A stretch of DNA of 64,000 bases from Actinoplanes regularis (GTDB lineage: Bacteria > Actinomycetota > Actinomycetes > Mycobacteriales > Micromonosporaceae): positions 248,001 to 312,000 of the forward strand of contig NZ_FZNR01000001.1 of the NCBI RefSeq assembly GCF_900188005.1. The letters run 5' to 3'. Both the position numbers and the translations under genes were made by a program. Of this stretch, positions 34,012-42,503 are shown one piece after another (positions within the stretch are counted from its first letter, which is position 1; the number at the start of each line of letters is the position of its first letter). The notes under the pieces were generated by a model, which saw only the letters and a program-made list of their open reading frames with translations, ran no database searches and was not told the DNA's origin.

Positions 34012-35715
34012 ATGCGAAAAGAGGTGGTCACACCTCCTCCGGACACGGTCGCGCCGGTCCGCGCCCGGATCCCCCGGCCCCGACGCTCCCTCGAGAACCT
34101 CCGCCCACGGATCATGCGAGCGCCGCTCAGCCTCACCGGCGCCGGCCTGGCGGCCTTCTTCTTCTGCCTCGCCTTCACCCCCTCCCTGCTCCCCCGCACC
34201 GGGATCCTGCAGGGCGTTGTGGCCGGAATCACCGCCGCGATGGGTTACGCCCTGGGCACCGCGATCGGCGCGCTGATCCGGATCCGGTTCCGGTTCTCAC
34301 CCCGGGCCGTGCGGATCTGGTGGCGGGTACTGGCCGTGCTGCTCCTTCCGATGATCGCCACTTGCCTGGTCCTCGGCGTCCGCTGGCAGCGTGAGCTACG
34401 TCTCCGGCTGGGCATGGCACCGGCCCAGGAGTACGACATCGTCCGGACCGTCGGGGCCAGCCTGCTCACCTTCGGGCTGATCCTGCTGATCGCACGGGCC
34501 CTGCGGCTGGCCACCCACGGCTGCGCCCAGGTCTTCCGGCTGATCGTGCCGGACCGGGCGGCGTATTGCGCGGGCACCGTGGTGGTGGCCGTGCTCAGCT
34601 ACAGCGCGTTCGACGGGCTGCTGGTCGCGCACCTGTTCGCGGTCGCCGACCGGTCGGCAGCCGTGATCAACAACGGGACCGGCAACGGGGTGCACGTGCC
34701 CGGGTCGGCGCTGCGCTCCGGCGGGCCGCAGTCGCTGGTGCAGTGGGACACCCTCGGCCGGCAGGGCCGCAGCTTCGTGGACGGCGCGCCCAGCCGTGCG
34801 GAGCTGACCACGTTCGCCGGCCGGCCGGCCCTCGAGCCGATCCGGCTCTACGCGGGGCTGGCCTCGGCGGAGACCCTGCAGGGCCGGGCCGAGCTGGTGG
34901 TCCGGGAGATGGACCGGACCGGCGCGTTCCAGCGGAAGGTGGTGGCGCTGTTCACTCCGACCGGCACCGGCTGGGTGGACAACAAGGTGCCGCAGTCGCT
35001 CGAATACATGTACGCCGGGGACACCGCGCTGGTCTCCATGCAGTACTCGTACCTGCCGAGCTCGATCGCCTTCATCGGGAACCGGTCCGAGGTGGTCGAC
35101 GCGGCGTCCGCGCTGATCACGGCGGTACAGGGCCGCTGGCGGGCGCTGCCCGCCGACCAGCGGCCCAAGCTGTTGCTGTTCGGCGAGAGCCTCGGGACGT
35201 ACGGGATCGAGGTGACCTTCGGCAGCGCCGAAGCCCTGGTCGCCGGGGCGGACGGGGTGCTGATGGAGGGGCCGACCTTCGCCAACCCGATCCACCAGCG
35301 GCTCACCCGCGAGCGGGCGGCCGGCACACCGGTCTGGGACCCGGTCTACCCCGGCCTGCCGGTGGAGTTCGCCGACACCGCGGCCGAACTACGGGACCGG
35401 CCCGGGCCCCGGCCCAAAGTCGTCTACCTGCAGAACTCGTCCGACCCGGTCGTCTGGTGGAGCTGGAGCATGCTGTGGAAACGGCCGGCCTGGCTGCGCG
35501 GCGATCGCGGGCCGGACGTCACGCCGTCCATGCACTGGTTTCCCTGGGTGACGTTCTGGCAGACGACGTGCGACCTGGTCTTCGCGAACACGACGCCGAC
35601 CGGGCACGGACACGTCTACAAGACGACGACGGTGGACGGGTGGGCGACCATCGCACCGCCCCCGGGCTGGACCGCCGCGGACACCGTCCGGTTGCGCGAC
35701 CGGCTGGGCGGTTAA
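34012..35715 (+). CDS. Membrane alpha/beta-hydrolase family protein (Abhydrolase_9 type)
   Basis: 567 residues; ATG 34012 has GGAG 8 nt upstream. The N-terminal half has four or five membrane helices (within about 35-215). The C-terminal half is an alpha/beta hydrolase with the nucleophile elbow LLLFGESLGTYG near residue 395 and DPVVWWSWSMLWKRP near 480. This two-part plan matches the actinobacterial Abhydrolase_9_N/Abhydrolase_9 family. Its substrate is unknown; an envelope lipid ester is a guess. It is alone between divergent and convergent neighbours. Confidence 0.85.
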   Translation: MRKEVVTPPPDTVAPVRARIPRPRRSLENLRPRIMRAPLSLTGAGLAAFFFCLAFTPSLLPRTGILQGVVAGITAAMGYALGTAIGALIRIRFRFSPRAVRIWWRVLAVLLLPMIATCLVLGVRWQRELRLRLGMAPAQEYDIVRTVGASLLTFGLILLIARALRLATHGCAQVFRLIVPDRAAYCAGTVVVAVLSYSAFDGLLVAHLFAVADRSAAVINNGTGNGVHVPGSALRSGGPQSLVQWDTLGRQGRSFVDGAPSRAELTTFAGRPALEPIRLYAGLASAETLQGRAELVVREMDRTGAFQRKVVALFTPTGTGWVDNKVPQSLEYMYAGDTALVSMQYSYLPSSIAFIGNRSEVVDAASALITAVQGRWRALPADQRPKLLLFGESLGTYGIEVTFGSAEALVAGADGVLMEGPTFANPIHQRLTRERAAGTPVWDPVYPGLPVEFADTAAELRDRPGPRPKVVYLQNSSDPVVWWSWSMLWKRPAWLRGDRGPDVTPSMHWFPWVTFWQTTCDLVFANTTPTGHGHVYKTTTVDGWATIAPPPGWTAADTVRLRDRLGG

Positions 35716-35757
35716 CGCTCGCCGGTCATCGCTCGCCGGTCATCGCTCGCCGGTCAT
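35716..35757. repeat. 14-bp tandem repeat, three exact copies, at the end of two convergent genes
   Basis: CGCTCGCCGGTCAT repeated at 35716, 35730 and 35744. The last copy overlaps the stop of the monooxygenase-like gene, whose terminal TCA (35754 region) falls inside the unit. Confidence 0.9.
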
Positions 35758-36311
35758 CGCTTCAGCCATGGCTGAAGGACGCGGGTCACCCGGGGCAGCA
35801 CCAGGTAGGTCATGATCGGGGTCAGCACGAGCGTGGTGATCAGGGTGCGCACGATCATGTGCAGGCCCTCCAGGTGCGGAGCCAGCAGCCAGGCGGCGAG
35901 CAGGCTGACCGGGAAGAAACCGAGCCAGATGGTGGTCGCCTGCTTCCAGCGGGCGGGAGCCTTCTCCTCCTGCTTGACGTGCGGCTCGCGCGACGGTTCG
36001 AACCAGCCCTCGATGCCGCTGCGCTTCTCCACCCGGGTGTGCTCGACGAACCCCTCGGCGGAGGTGAGCCACCAGCGCCGCTGCGGGGACTCCTCCCAGT
36101 CGTTGAGCGCGTTCGCGTCGGCGAAGCGGTAGAGCATGTGCCATTCGGCGGAGCCGGGCTCGGGCCGGACCCAGCCGGTGCCGAGGAAACCCGGGAAGTC
36201 CTCGGCGAGGGAGGCACCGGCGCGGACCCAGGCGTCCATCTCCGCGGTCCGCGAAGGGTCGGCCCGCCGGGTGATGGCGACGGTGACGGGGAGCTGGGTC
36301 GAAGACTTCAT
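35754..36311 (-). CDS. Antibiotic-biosynthesis-monooxygenase-like protein with two membrane helices
   Basis: 185 residues from ATG 36311 (ATG 36320 adds three). The N-terminal 100 residues look like an ABM-type ferredoxin-fold domain (VTVAITRRADPSRTAEMDAW, then FPGFLGTGWVRPEPGSAEWH). The C-terminal part has two hydrophobic segments (about 120-140 and 150-172). ABM domains occur in heme-degrading and quinone-forming oxygenases, but many members have no known activity. It is convergent with the hydrolase gene. Confidence 0.75.
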   Translation of the reverse strand: MKSSTQLPVTVAITRRADPSRTAEMDAWVRAGASLAEDFPGFLGTGWVRPEPGSAEWHMLYRFADANALNDWEESPQRRWWLTSAEGFVEHTRVEKRSGIEGWFEPSREPHVKQEEKAPARWKQATTIWLGFFPVSLLAAWLLAPHLEGLHMIVRTLITTLVLTPIMTYLVLPRVTRVLQPWLKR

Positions 36312-36404
36312 GTCCCACATTGTGGTAACTGCTTGTTTCGGGCGCGTGACACCCCACGGATCAGTGCCGTGCCACACACTCGCCGAGCCGGTAGGTTCTG
36401 CGGA

Positions 36405-37808
36405 ATGACGATCAAACGAAGGTTGTCGATAGGTCTGGCCGTGATCGCGGCGATCGCCGCTCCCTCGCCCGCCTCTGCCGCCTACTCCCCTTCCTCCCCG
36501 TCCTCCCCTTCATCACTCTTTCCCTCCTCCTCTTCACTCGCCTCCTCTTCCGTCTCTTCCTCTCCCATCTCTTCCTCTTTCCTCTCTTCCGTTGCCGCCT
36601 CGTCCTCCTCTTCCGTCTTCGCTTCTTCCACCTCCTCCTCCACCTCCTCCTCCGGCTTCGCCTCTTCCGGCTCTTCCCTCGACGCCGCGTCTCTCGCCTC
36701 TTCCGGCTCTTCCCTCGACGCCGCGTCTCTCGCCTCTTCCGGCTCTTCCCTCGACGCCGCTTCCCTCGCCTCTTCCGGCTCTTCCCTCGACGCCGCTTCC
36801 CTCGCCTCTTCCGGCTCTTCCCTCGAGGCCGCGTCCGTCGCCTCTTCGGCCAAGCTCGCCTGGCGGCTCAGTGACACCGGGTCCACCGCGCGTTTCCGCG
36901 GTCTTGCCCCGGTCAGTTCCTCGGTGGCCTGGGTGGCGGGCAGCGCCGGCACCATCCTGCGCACGATCGACGGCGGCCGCAGCTGGTCCTCGGTCGGCCC
37001 GGCAGACGCCGCCCAACTGCAGTTCCGCGACATCGAGGCGTTCGACGCCCGGCACGCGGTCGCGCTGACCATCGGCTCCGGCACCGACTCGCGGATCTAC
37101 ACCACCTCCGACGGCGGCCGCACCTGGAGCCGCACGTTCCAGAACGAGGACGCCGCCGCCTTCTACGACTGCCTGACCTTCCTCGACCACCGGCACGGCC
37201 TCGCCCTCTCCGACCCGGTCGACGGCCGATTCCGCATCCTCGCCACCCGCGACGGCGGCCGCACCTGGTCGGTCCTGCCCAGCGCCGGGATGCCGCCCGC
37301 CCTGGACGGCGAGTTCGCCTTCGCCGCGAGCGGAACCTGCCTGGTCTCCGCAGGCGGCAGGGCCTTCTTCGCCACCGGCGGCGGCGCGACAGCACGGGTG
37401 TTCAGCTCCGGTGACCTCGGCCGCACCTGGCGCGTCGCCACGACGCCGATCCCGAGCGGCCCGAGCGCCGGCATCTACGGCCTCGACTTCCGTGACCCGC
37501 ACCACGGCCTCGCCGTAGGCGGCGACTACACAATCCCGGCATCGGCCCCCTCCGGCGCGGCCGTCACCCGCGACGGCCGAAGCTGGACCGTCGCCACCTC
37601 CCCGCCGGGCGAATACCGCTCCGGCGTCGCATGGTTCGGCCGTCTCGCGTTCGCCGTCGGTCCGACCGGCAGCGACCTGTCCAGCGACGGCGGCCTGACC
37701 TGGCGCCGATTCGACACCGGCAGCTTCGACGCCGTCGCCTGCGTCCGCCACACCTGCTGGGCCTCGGGCGAACAGGGCCGCGTCGCCCGCCTCACCCATC
37801 CCCACTGA
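36405..37808 (+). CDS. Secreted Asp-box (YCF48/BNR-like) beta-propeller with Ser-rich repeat linker
   Basis: 467 residues from ATG 36405. A signal peptide ends at ASA near 25-27. Residues 27-147 are nearly all Ser, Ala, Leu, Gly and Asp, including five copies of a 12-residue repeat. From about 150 on the protein carries Asp-box motifs (DGGRSW, DGGRTW, DLGRTW, DGRSW, DGGLTW) that mark a beta-propeller like YCF48/HCF136 or sialidase-type folds. No catalytic sialidase residues can be assigned. Likely an exported or wall-associated protein held away from the membrane by the Ser linker. Confidence 0.85.
   Translation: MTIKRRLSIGLAVIAAIAAPSPASAAYSPSSPSSPSSLFPSSSSLASSSVSSSPISSSFLSSVAASSSSSVFASSTSSSTSSSGFASSGSSLDAASLASSGSSLDAASLASSGSSLDAASLASSGSSLDAASLASSGSSLEAASVASSAKLAWRLSDTGSTARFRGLAPVSSSVAWVAGSAGTILRTIDGGRSWSSVGPADAAQLQFRDIEAFDARHAVALTIGSGTDSRIYTTSDGGRTWSRTFQNEDAAAFYDCLTFLDHRHGLALSDPVDGRFRILATRDGGRTWSVLPSAGMPPALDGEFAFAASGTCLVSAGGRAFFATGGGATARVFSSGDLGRTWRVATTPIPSGPSAGIYGLDFRDPHHGLAVGGDYTIPASAPSGAAVTRDGRSWTVATSPPGEYRSGVAWFGRLAFAVGPTGSDLSSDGGLTWRRFDTGSFDAVACVRHTCWASGEQGRVARLTHPH
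36660..36839 (+). repeat. 36-bp coding tandem repeat, five copies
   Basis: Copies at 36660, 36696, 36732, 36768 and 36804, each encoding ASSGSSLDAASL or a close variant. The first four differ by one or two bases and the last is more diverged. It extends a pyrimidine-rich tract that begins near 36480. Confidence 0.95.
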
Positions 37809-37820
37809 CCTGACCGACCG

Positions 37821-37872
37821 ACCTGGCTGACCGACCTGGCTGACCGACTTGGCTGACCGACTTGGCTGACCG
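37821..37872. repeat. 13-bp tandem repeat, four copies
   Basis: ACCTGGCTGACCG at 37821 and 37834, then ACTTGGCTGACCG at 37847 and 37860, starting 12 bp after the Asp-box protein stop. A degenerate copy precedes them. Confidence 0.95.
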
Positions 37873-37909
37873 CTCCACTCGCCCCGACACGTCCCTCATC
37901 GCCGAAGCC

Positions 37910-38080
37910 AGCACGCCCTTTCGACCGGCCTCAGCGGCGTGTCGGACCACCAAGACCAGCCGAGCCAGCACGCCCTTTCGACCGGCCCCAGCGACGTATC
38001 AGACCACCAAGACCAGCCGAGCCAGCACGCCCTTTCGACCGGCCCCAGCGACGTATCAGACCACCAAGACCAGCCGAGCC
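37910..38080. repeat. 57-bp tandem repeat, three copies
   Basis: Unit begins AGCACGCCCTTTCGACCGG and ends CAGCCGAGCC. Copies start at 37910, 37967 and 38024; the last two are identical, the first has several changes. The unit length is a multiple of three, but the resulting frame has no recognisable protein. Confidence 0.95.
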
Positions 38081-38567
38081 AGCACTGCCGGCTCGGCTGG
38101 TAAGCCCCTGAAGGCGACGCAACCACCAGGACCAGCCAGAGCTGCCAGGCCCGAGAGCGGCGGGGCGCCTGACGCCGGGGCTGGCTCCCATTGCCCTATC
38201 CGCAGCGGCGATACGACCACGACGACCAGCCGAACCCTCCCGGCTGGGCTCCACAGCGGCCACAAGACCGACGACCCGACCACGACGACCAACCAAACCC
38301 ACCCGACTGGCGCCATGGTGGTTACCAGGCTGGTGATGCGAGCGGGAGGGCCGGCTGAGGTGGCGGGCCGGCTTCCGTTGTGGTGTTCCGGACAGGACGA
38401 TCAGGAGCAGCTGGGGCTCGGGTCGGTTGGTCGGCGCTGGACAACCTGCCGGAGAGGCACGAGAGCCTGCCAGCAATAGGGTGCGGGGAGGTGGCGTTGC
38501 TCCAGGACGCCGATCTCGATGAGTAGAACCGCCCGGGCAGGCGTTGAGACTGAGCACGACTGCCCGA

Positions 38568-38846
38568 TCAAGCGCGGAAGGCGAGCGGCGCCAGCCGGTC
38601 AGGCGCGGAGGGCGAGCGGCGCCAGCCAATCAGACGCGGAAGGCAAGCAAGACCAGCCAGCCAGACGCGGAAGGCAAACAGGGCCAGCCAATCAGACGCG
38701 GAAGGCAAGCAGGGCTGGGCGGTCAGGCGCGGAGGCCGAGCGGGGCCGGGCGGTCAGACGCGAAGGGCGAGCGGTGCCGGGCGGTCAGACGCGAAGGGCG
38801 AGCGGTGCCGGGCGGTCAGACGCGAAGGCCGAGCGGGGCCGGGCGG
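38568..38846. repeat. 31-bp tandem repeat, nine copies
   Basis: Units start at 38568, 38599, 38630, 38661, 38692, 38723, 38754, 38785 and 38816, typically TCAGACGCGAAGGGCGAGCG and 11 more bases. Neighbouring copies drift in sequence, but the period is exactly 31 bp throughout. A degraded tenth unit leads to the stop codon of the response regulator gene at 38877. Confidence 0.95.
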
Positions 38847-38876
38847 TCTGGGTTGGAGATGGGTTGGGCCGGGTGG

Positions 38877-39515
38877 TCAGGCGTTGAGGTAGGTGAGGAC
38901 GGCGAGGACTCGGCGGTTGTCGTCGTCGGACGGTGGCAGGTCGAGTTTGGTGAAGATGCTGTTGATGTGTTTGCTGACCGCCTTCTCGCCGATGAACAGT
39001 TTGGTGGCGATGGCGCCGTTCGAGCGGCCCTCGGCCATCTGGGCGAGGACCTCGCGTTCGCGGGTGGTGAGGGCGGAGAGCGGGGACTGGCGGCGGGCCA
39101 GGAGTTGGTAGACGACCTCGGGGTCCATGGCGGTGCCGCCGGAGGCGACGCGGCGGACGGCGTCGATGAACTGGGCGACGTGCGAGACGCGGTCTTTGAG
39201 CAGGTAGCCGACGCCGCCCGCACGGTCGGAGAGGAGTTCGCGGGCGTAGAGCGGCTCGACGTGCTGGCTGAGGACCAGGACCGGCATGCCGGGGATTTCG
39301 GCGCGTGCGGCGATCGCGGCTTGCAGGCCCTCGTCGGTGAAGGTCGGTGGCAGGCGGACGTCGACGACGGCCACGTCAGGGCGGTGTTCCATCAGGGCGG
39401 GCAGCAGCGCTGGTCCGTTGTCGACAGCCGTGATCACCTCGCAGGCGTGCGCGGCCAGCAGGCGAGTCAGCCCGTCCCGGAGGAGGGCGTGGTCTTCGGC
39501 GAGAACGACGCGCAA
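38877..39515 (-). CDS. NarL/LuxR-type response regulator
   Basis: 212 residues from TTG 39515, inside the last 49 bp of the kinase gene; no ATG is available in frame nearby. The receiver domain has DHALLRDGL acidic residues and the phospho-acceptor Asp in VAVVDVRLPP (near 51), with a conserved Lys in GYLLKDRV. The C-terminal LuxR helix-turn-helix contains LTTREREVLAQMAEG and GEKAVSKHINSIFTKL. It is the partner of the overlapping histidine kinase gene. Confidence 0.93.
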   Translation of the reverse strand: MRVVLAEDHALLRDGLTRLLAAHACEVITAVDNGPALLPALMEHRPDVAVVDVRLPPTFTDEGLQAAIAARAEIPGMPVLVLSQHVEPLYARELLSDRAGGVGYLLKDRVSHVAQFIDAVRRVASGGTAMDPEVVYQLLARRQSPLSALTTREREVLAQMAEGRSNGAIATKLFIGEKAVSKHINSIFTKLDLPPSDDDNRRVLAVLTYLNA

Positions 39516-40753
39516 GGTAGCTCCATGGTCACGACGGTCGGTCCGCCCGGTGGGCTGGACAGGCTCATCGTGCCATCAAAGGCGGCAAGACGGCGCTCGA
39601 TGCCTCGCAGGCCGGTGCCGCCGGCCGGGTCGGCGCCGCCCAGGCCGTCGTCGATGATCCGCATGACCAGGATCGATCCGGTGTGCCAGAGCTCCACCGA
39701 GACCGTGCGGGCGAAGCTGTGCCGGGTGACGTTGGCCAGCGCCTCGGCGACCACGAAGTAGGCCGCGGACTCGACCGGCGTGTCCAGCCGGCCGGGCAGC
39801 GCGGTCTCCACCGTGACCGGGATCGGCAGCGCCAGGGCCAGCGCGCGGACCGCGCCGTCCAGGCCGCGCTCGGCGAGCACCGGCGGATGGATGCCGCGAA
39901 CCACGTGCCGCAGGTCGGCCAGCGCGGCGGTGCTGGTCTCGCGGGCCTCGGCCAGCAGCTTGCGGGCGCCGACCGGGTCCGCCTCTACCATCTCCTCGGC
40001 CAGGCCGATGGTCATGCCGAGCGAGACCAGCCGGACCTGGGCGCCGTCGTGCAGGTCCCGCTCGATCCGGCGCAGCTCGGCCGCCTGCGCGTCGACCGCG
40101 TCGGCCCGGGTGACGGTGAGCTGGCTGACCCGCAGGCGCAGCTCGGCGTTGCGGGTCGGGGCGAGCAGCAGGCGGGTGAAGAGCGCGTCGAACCGTCGCA
40201 GGTGCGGCGCGGCGGCCAGGCCGATGGAGAGGATCAGAGCGCCCTGCGGCAGGGAGAGGAAGGCGTCGCCGACGGTGTCGAACGGCCAGATCGCGCCGTA
40301 GCCGTACCACCCGGTGCCGAGCCAGATCCACAATGGGATGAGCAGGATGCCCTCGAGGCCGTAGAGCGGGACGGCGATGGTGAGCGCGCCGAGCACGATG
40401 CCGATCACCGCGCCCGGCACCAGCCAGGCGAAGTCCCGCCAGGTGGCCGGGTCGGTCAGGATCCACTTGTAATAACGCCAGAGACCGAGGCGAGCACCGT
40501 CGGGCATCGGACGATACGGCCGGGAGATCGTCACGCCGGACTGCGCGCCGAGTCGGCGGGCCAGGTCGGCACGGGCTCGGACCAGCAGTGTGACGAGCGG
40601 GAACAGCAGCAGCCCGAGCCCCGGGACCACCCCCAGGATCAGGGTGGCCACCGAGAGCGCGAAGAGCGGCAGGTTCAGCGCCGCCAGCGGGATGACGATC
40701 AGCCCGGCGAGCACGGACCTGAGCCCGTCGCGTATCCAGTCACGCGAGTCCAT
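39467..40753 (-). CDS. NarL-family sensor histidine kinase with membrane sensor domain
   Basis: 428 residues from ATG 40753; the longer frame is rejected. About five membrane helices fill the first 190 residues, as in the putative-sensor (PF13796-like) region of actinobacterial kinases. The dimerisation/phospho-acceptor helix is RRIERDLHDGAQVRLVSLGM with the phosphorylated His, followed by a HATPase domain (EALANVTRHS, then GGTGLRGIERRLAAF). The sensor has almost no extracellular loop, which suggests sensing within the membrane. It is divergent from a fatty acid desaturase gene, with a 16-bp palindrome between. Confidence 0.93.
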   Translation of the reverse strand: MDSRDWIRDGLRSVLAGLIVIPLAALNLPLFALSVATLILGVVPGLGLLLFPLVTLLVRARADLARRLGAQSGVTISRPYRPMPDGARLGLWRYYKWILTDPATWRDFAWLVPGAVIGIVLGALTIAVPLYGLEGILLIPLWIWLGTGWYGYGAIWPFDTVGDAFLSLPQGALILSIGLAAAPHLRRFDALFTRLLLAPTRNAELRLRVSQLTVTRADAVDAQAAELRRIERDLHDGAQVRLVSLGMTIGLAEEMVEADPVGARKLLAEARETSTAALADLRHVVRGIHPPVLAERGLDGAVRALALALPIPVTVETALPGRLDTPVESAAYFVVAEALANVTRHSFARTVSVELWHTGSILVMRIIDDGLGGADPAGGTGLRGIERRLAAFDGTMSLSSPPGGPTVVTMELPCASFSPKTTPSSGTG

Positions 40754-40787
40754 GGCGCCATGGTGCCCGCTCGCCGCTCGATTGTCG

Positions 40788-40803
40788 GTAGTGCCAGCAC
40801 TAC
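40788..40803. promoter_or_regulatory. 16-bp palindrome in the kinase/desaturase divergent promoter
   Basis: GTAGTGCCAGCACTAC: two perfect 7-bp arms around CA, 34 bp from the kinase start and 81 bp from the desaturase start. Size and symmetry suit a NarL-type response regulator dimer. Confidence 0.5.
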
Positions 40804-40884
40804 TCCCGATACGGGGGTGGAGCGGACCCGGATTCGGGTGTTGGCACTCCTGACCCGGTACCGCTGAGCGACAAGTCTTGCGGC

Positions 40885-41895
40885 ATGACGACGACGACGG
40901 AGCGGCCACGCGCCGCGGGAAGTGACTTCGCCGAGCTCAACCGACGGATCAACGCGGCCGGCCTGTTGCGCCGCCGGCCGGGCTACTACGCCGTACGCCT
41001 GAGTCTGGTGGCTCTCGCCCTGATCGGCGGTTGGACGGCATTCTTCCTGGTCGGCGCGTCCTGGTGGACGCTGGCCGTGGCGGTCTTCCTGGCCGTGGTC
41101 AGCGCCCAGGTGGCGCTGGTCGCGCACGATCTGGCGCACCGGCAGGTGTTCCGCACCAACAAGCCCAGCGCGCGGGCCGGACTGATCGCCGGCAACCTGG
41201 CGATCGGGATGTCCTACGGCTACTGGATGGACAAGCACACCAAGCACCACGCCAACCCGAACCACGACGACCTCGACCCGGACGTCGGGCCGGGCGTGCT
41301 GATCTGGTCCCGGGAGGCGGCCCAGGGCAAGGGCTTCCTGACCCGGCACCAGGCCTGGTTCTTCTTTCCGCTGCTCACCCTGCTCGGGATCTCGCTGAAA
41401 CGAGACAGCGTCCGGGCGCTGCGCAACGGCACGGTCAAGCGACCCGGCGCGGAGTGGGCGCTGCTCGGCGCGCATCTCATCGGGTACGCCGCGGCGCTGC
41501 TGCTGGTGCTCACCCCGGGGCAGGCGCTCGCCTTCCTGGTGGTGCACCAGGCGCTGTTCGGGGTCTATCTGGGGATGACGTTCGCGCCCAATCACAAGGG
41601 CATGCCACATCCCGACGGGACCGGTGACTTCCTGCGCAAGCAGGTGCTGACCTCGCGGAACGTGCGCGGCGGGTGGCTCACCGACGTGGCACTGGGCGGT
41701 CTGAACTATCAGATCGAGCATCACCTGTTCCCGGCGATGCCGACGCCCAACCTGCGGAAGGCCCAGCCGATCGTGCGGGATTACTGCGCGGAGATCGGGA
41801 TTCCCTACGAGATGACCGGGCTGGTCGGGTCGTACCGGCAGGCGTTGCGCCATCTGCACGAGGTCGGCGCCGACCTGCGCGGGCAGAGAGGCTGA
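40885..41895 (+). CDS. Membrane fatty acid desaturase
   Basis: 336 residues. The three His boxes of membrane di-iron desaturases are present: HDLAH near 88, HTKHH near 118, and QIEHH near 279, with four hydrophobic segments between and around them. QIEHH with Q as first residue is typical of acyl-lipid or front-end-type and actinobacterial acyl desaturases. It introduces a double bond into membrane acyl chains using O2. The divergent two-component system may control it. Confidence 0.92.
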   Translation: MTTTTERPRAAGSDFAELNRRINAAGLLRRRPGYYAVRLSLVALALIGGWTAFFLVGASWWTLAVAVFLAVVSAQVALVAHDLAHRQVFRTNKPSARAGLIAGNLAIGMSYGYWMDKHTKHHANPNHDDLDPDVGPGVLIWSREAAQGKGFLTRHQAWFFFPLLTLLGISLKRDSVRALRNGTVKRPGAEWALLGAHLIGYAAALLLVLTPGQALAFLVVHQALFGVYLGMTFAPNHKGMPHPDGTGDFLRKQVLTSRNVRGGWLTDVALGGLNYQIEHHLFPAMPTPNLRKAQPIVRDYCAEIGIPYEMTGLVGSYRQALRHLHEVGADLRGQRG

Positions 41896-42083
41896 GGCCC
41901 CGGAGGCCGAAAGCGACCGGCCGAGACAGCCGAAGACCAAAAGGGACCGGCCGGGGCGGCCGGGAAACCAGAAGAGACCGGCCGGGGGCGGCCGAGGGCG
42001 CGTCACCGGTTGGTGCGCGCCCACGGCCGCGATCCCAAATCCTCCGGTACGCGGTCAGCCGCGCACCGGTGCCGAATTGCTCG
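41896..42083. other. 188-bp gap with imperfect GACCGGCCG repeats
   Basis: Between convergent genes. The word GACCGGCCG recurs three times within about 90 bp with A-rich spacers (near 41916, 41946 and 41978). No gene or clear hairpin terminator is assigned. Confidence 0.6.
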
Positions 42084-42503
42084 TCAGCCGAGACCGATGT
42101 TGTTGTGCGCGCTCACCGGGGCGAACCGCCGGTTGCCGAGCCAGACCGCGTCGTAGCCGTTGACCAGCAGGTTCGCCAGCGAGACGGGCGGCGGGACCGG
42201 GCCGTTCTTGCACTCCGCCCAGCCACCGAAGTCGGTGGTCGCCTCACACATCGGGAAGCGCTCACCGGTGGTGGTGAACTGGATCGGCAGGCCGGCCACC
42301 GGGTGGCCGTCCCAGGTCGTGAAGTGGGCCTTGAGCCCGAGCGTCTCACGGGCGATGACGTCGAGCGTGCCGTAGTACGCGGTCGCGTTCATGCGGATGG
42401 GGGGAAAAACGGGTTCCGACGGGGCCGCCTGAGCGGGGCTGGCAGTGGCAATACCGGCCAGCGCCATGGCCGCAGCAAGCCACCGCATAGTCGTGTGCTT
42501 CAT
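42084..42503 (-). CDS. Small secreted protein with an Ig-like fold
   Basis: 139 residues from ATG 42503; the longer frame is rejected. A signal peptide ends at AQA near residue 26. The mature part reads like a bacterial Ig-like repeat (LKAHFTTWDGHPVAGLPIQF, then two Cys about 12 residues apart in CEATTDFGGWAEC), so a single beta-sandwich closed by a disulfide is likely. No enzymatic motif. Function unknown; possibly binding at the cell surface. Confidence 0.75.
   Translation of the reverse strand: MKHTTMRWLAAAMALAGIATASPAQAAPSEPVFPPIRMNATAYYGTLDVIARETLGLKAHFTTWDGHPVAGLPIQFTTTGERFPMCEATTDFGGWAECKNGPVPPPVSLANLLVNGYDAVWLGNRRFAPVSAHNNIGLG

Larger units (their letters stand above)
37809..38876. 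other. 1.07-kb gene-free region with three unrelated tandem arrays
   Basis: Frames across this stretch exist on both strands but consist of repeat text or low-complexity Pro/Arg/Gly, and none resembles a protein family. Arrays of 13, 57 and 31 bp are listed separately. The unique part (38081-38567) shows nothing I can name. Confidence 0.75.

Noticed and set aside
37862-38479. Possible 205-residue protein built on the 57-bp repeat
   Set aside because: In-frame length of the repeat unit is suggestive, but the sequence is low-complexity, the minus strand is open as well, and no initiation signal precedes it.
38568-38846. CRISPR array
   Set aside because: Units are contiguous with no spacers, they diverge from copy to copy, and no cas genes are present.
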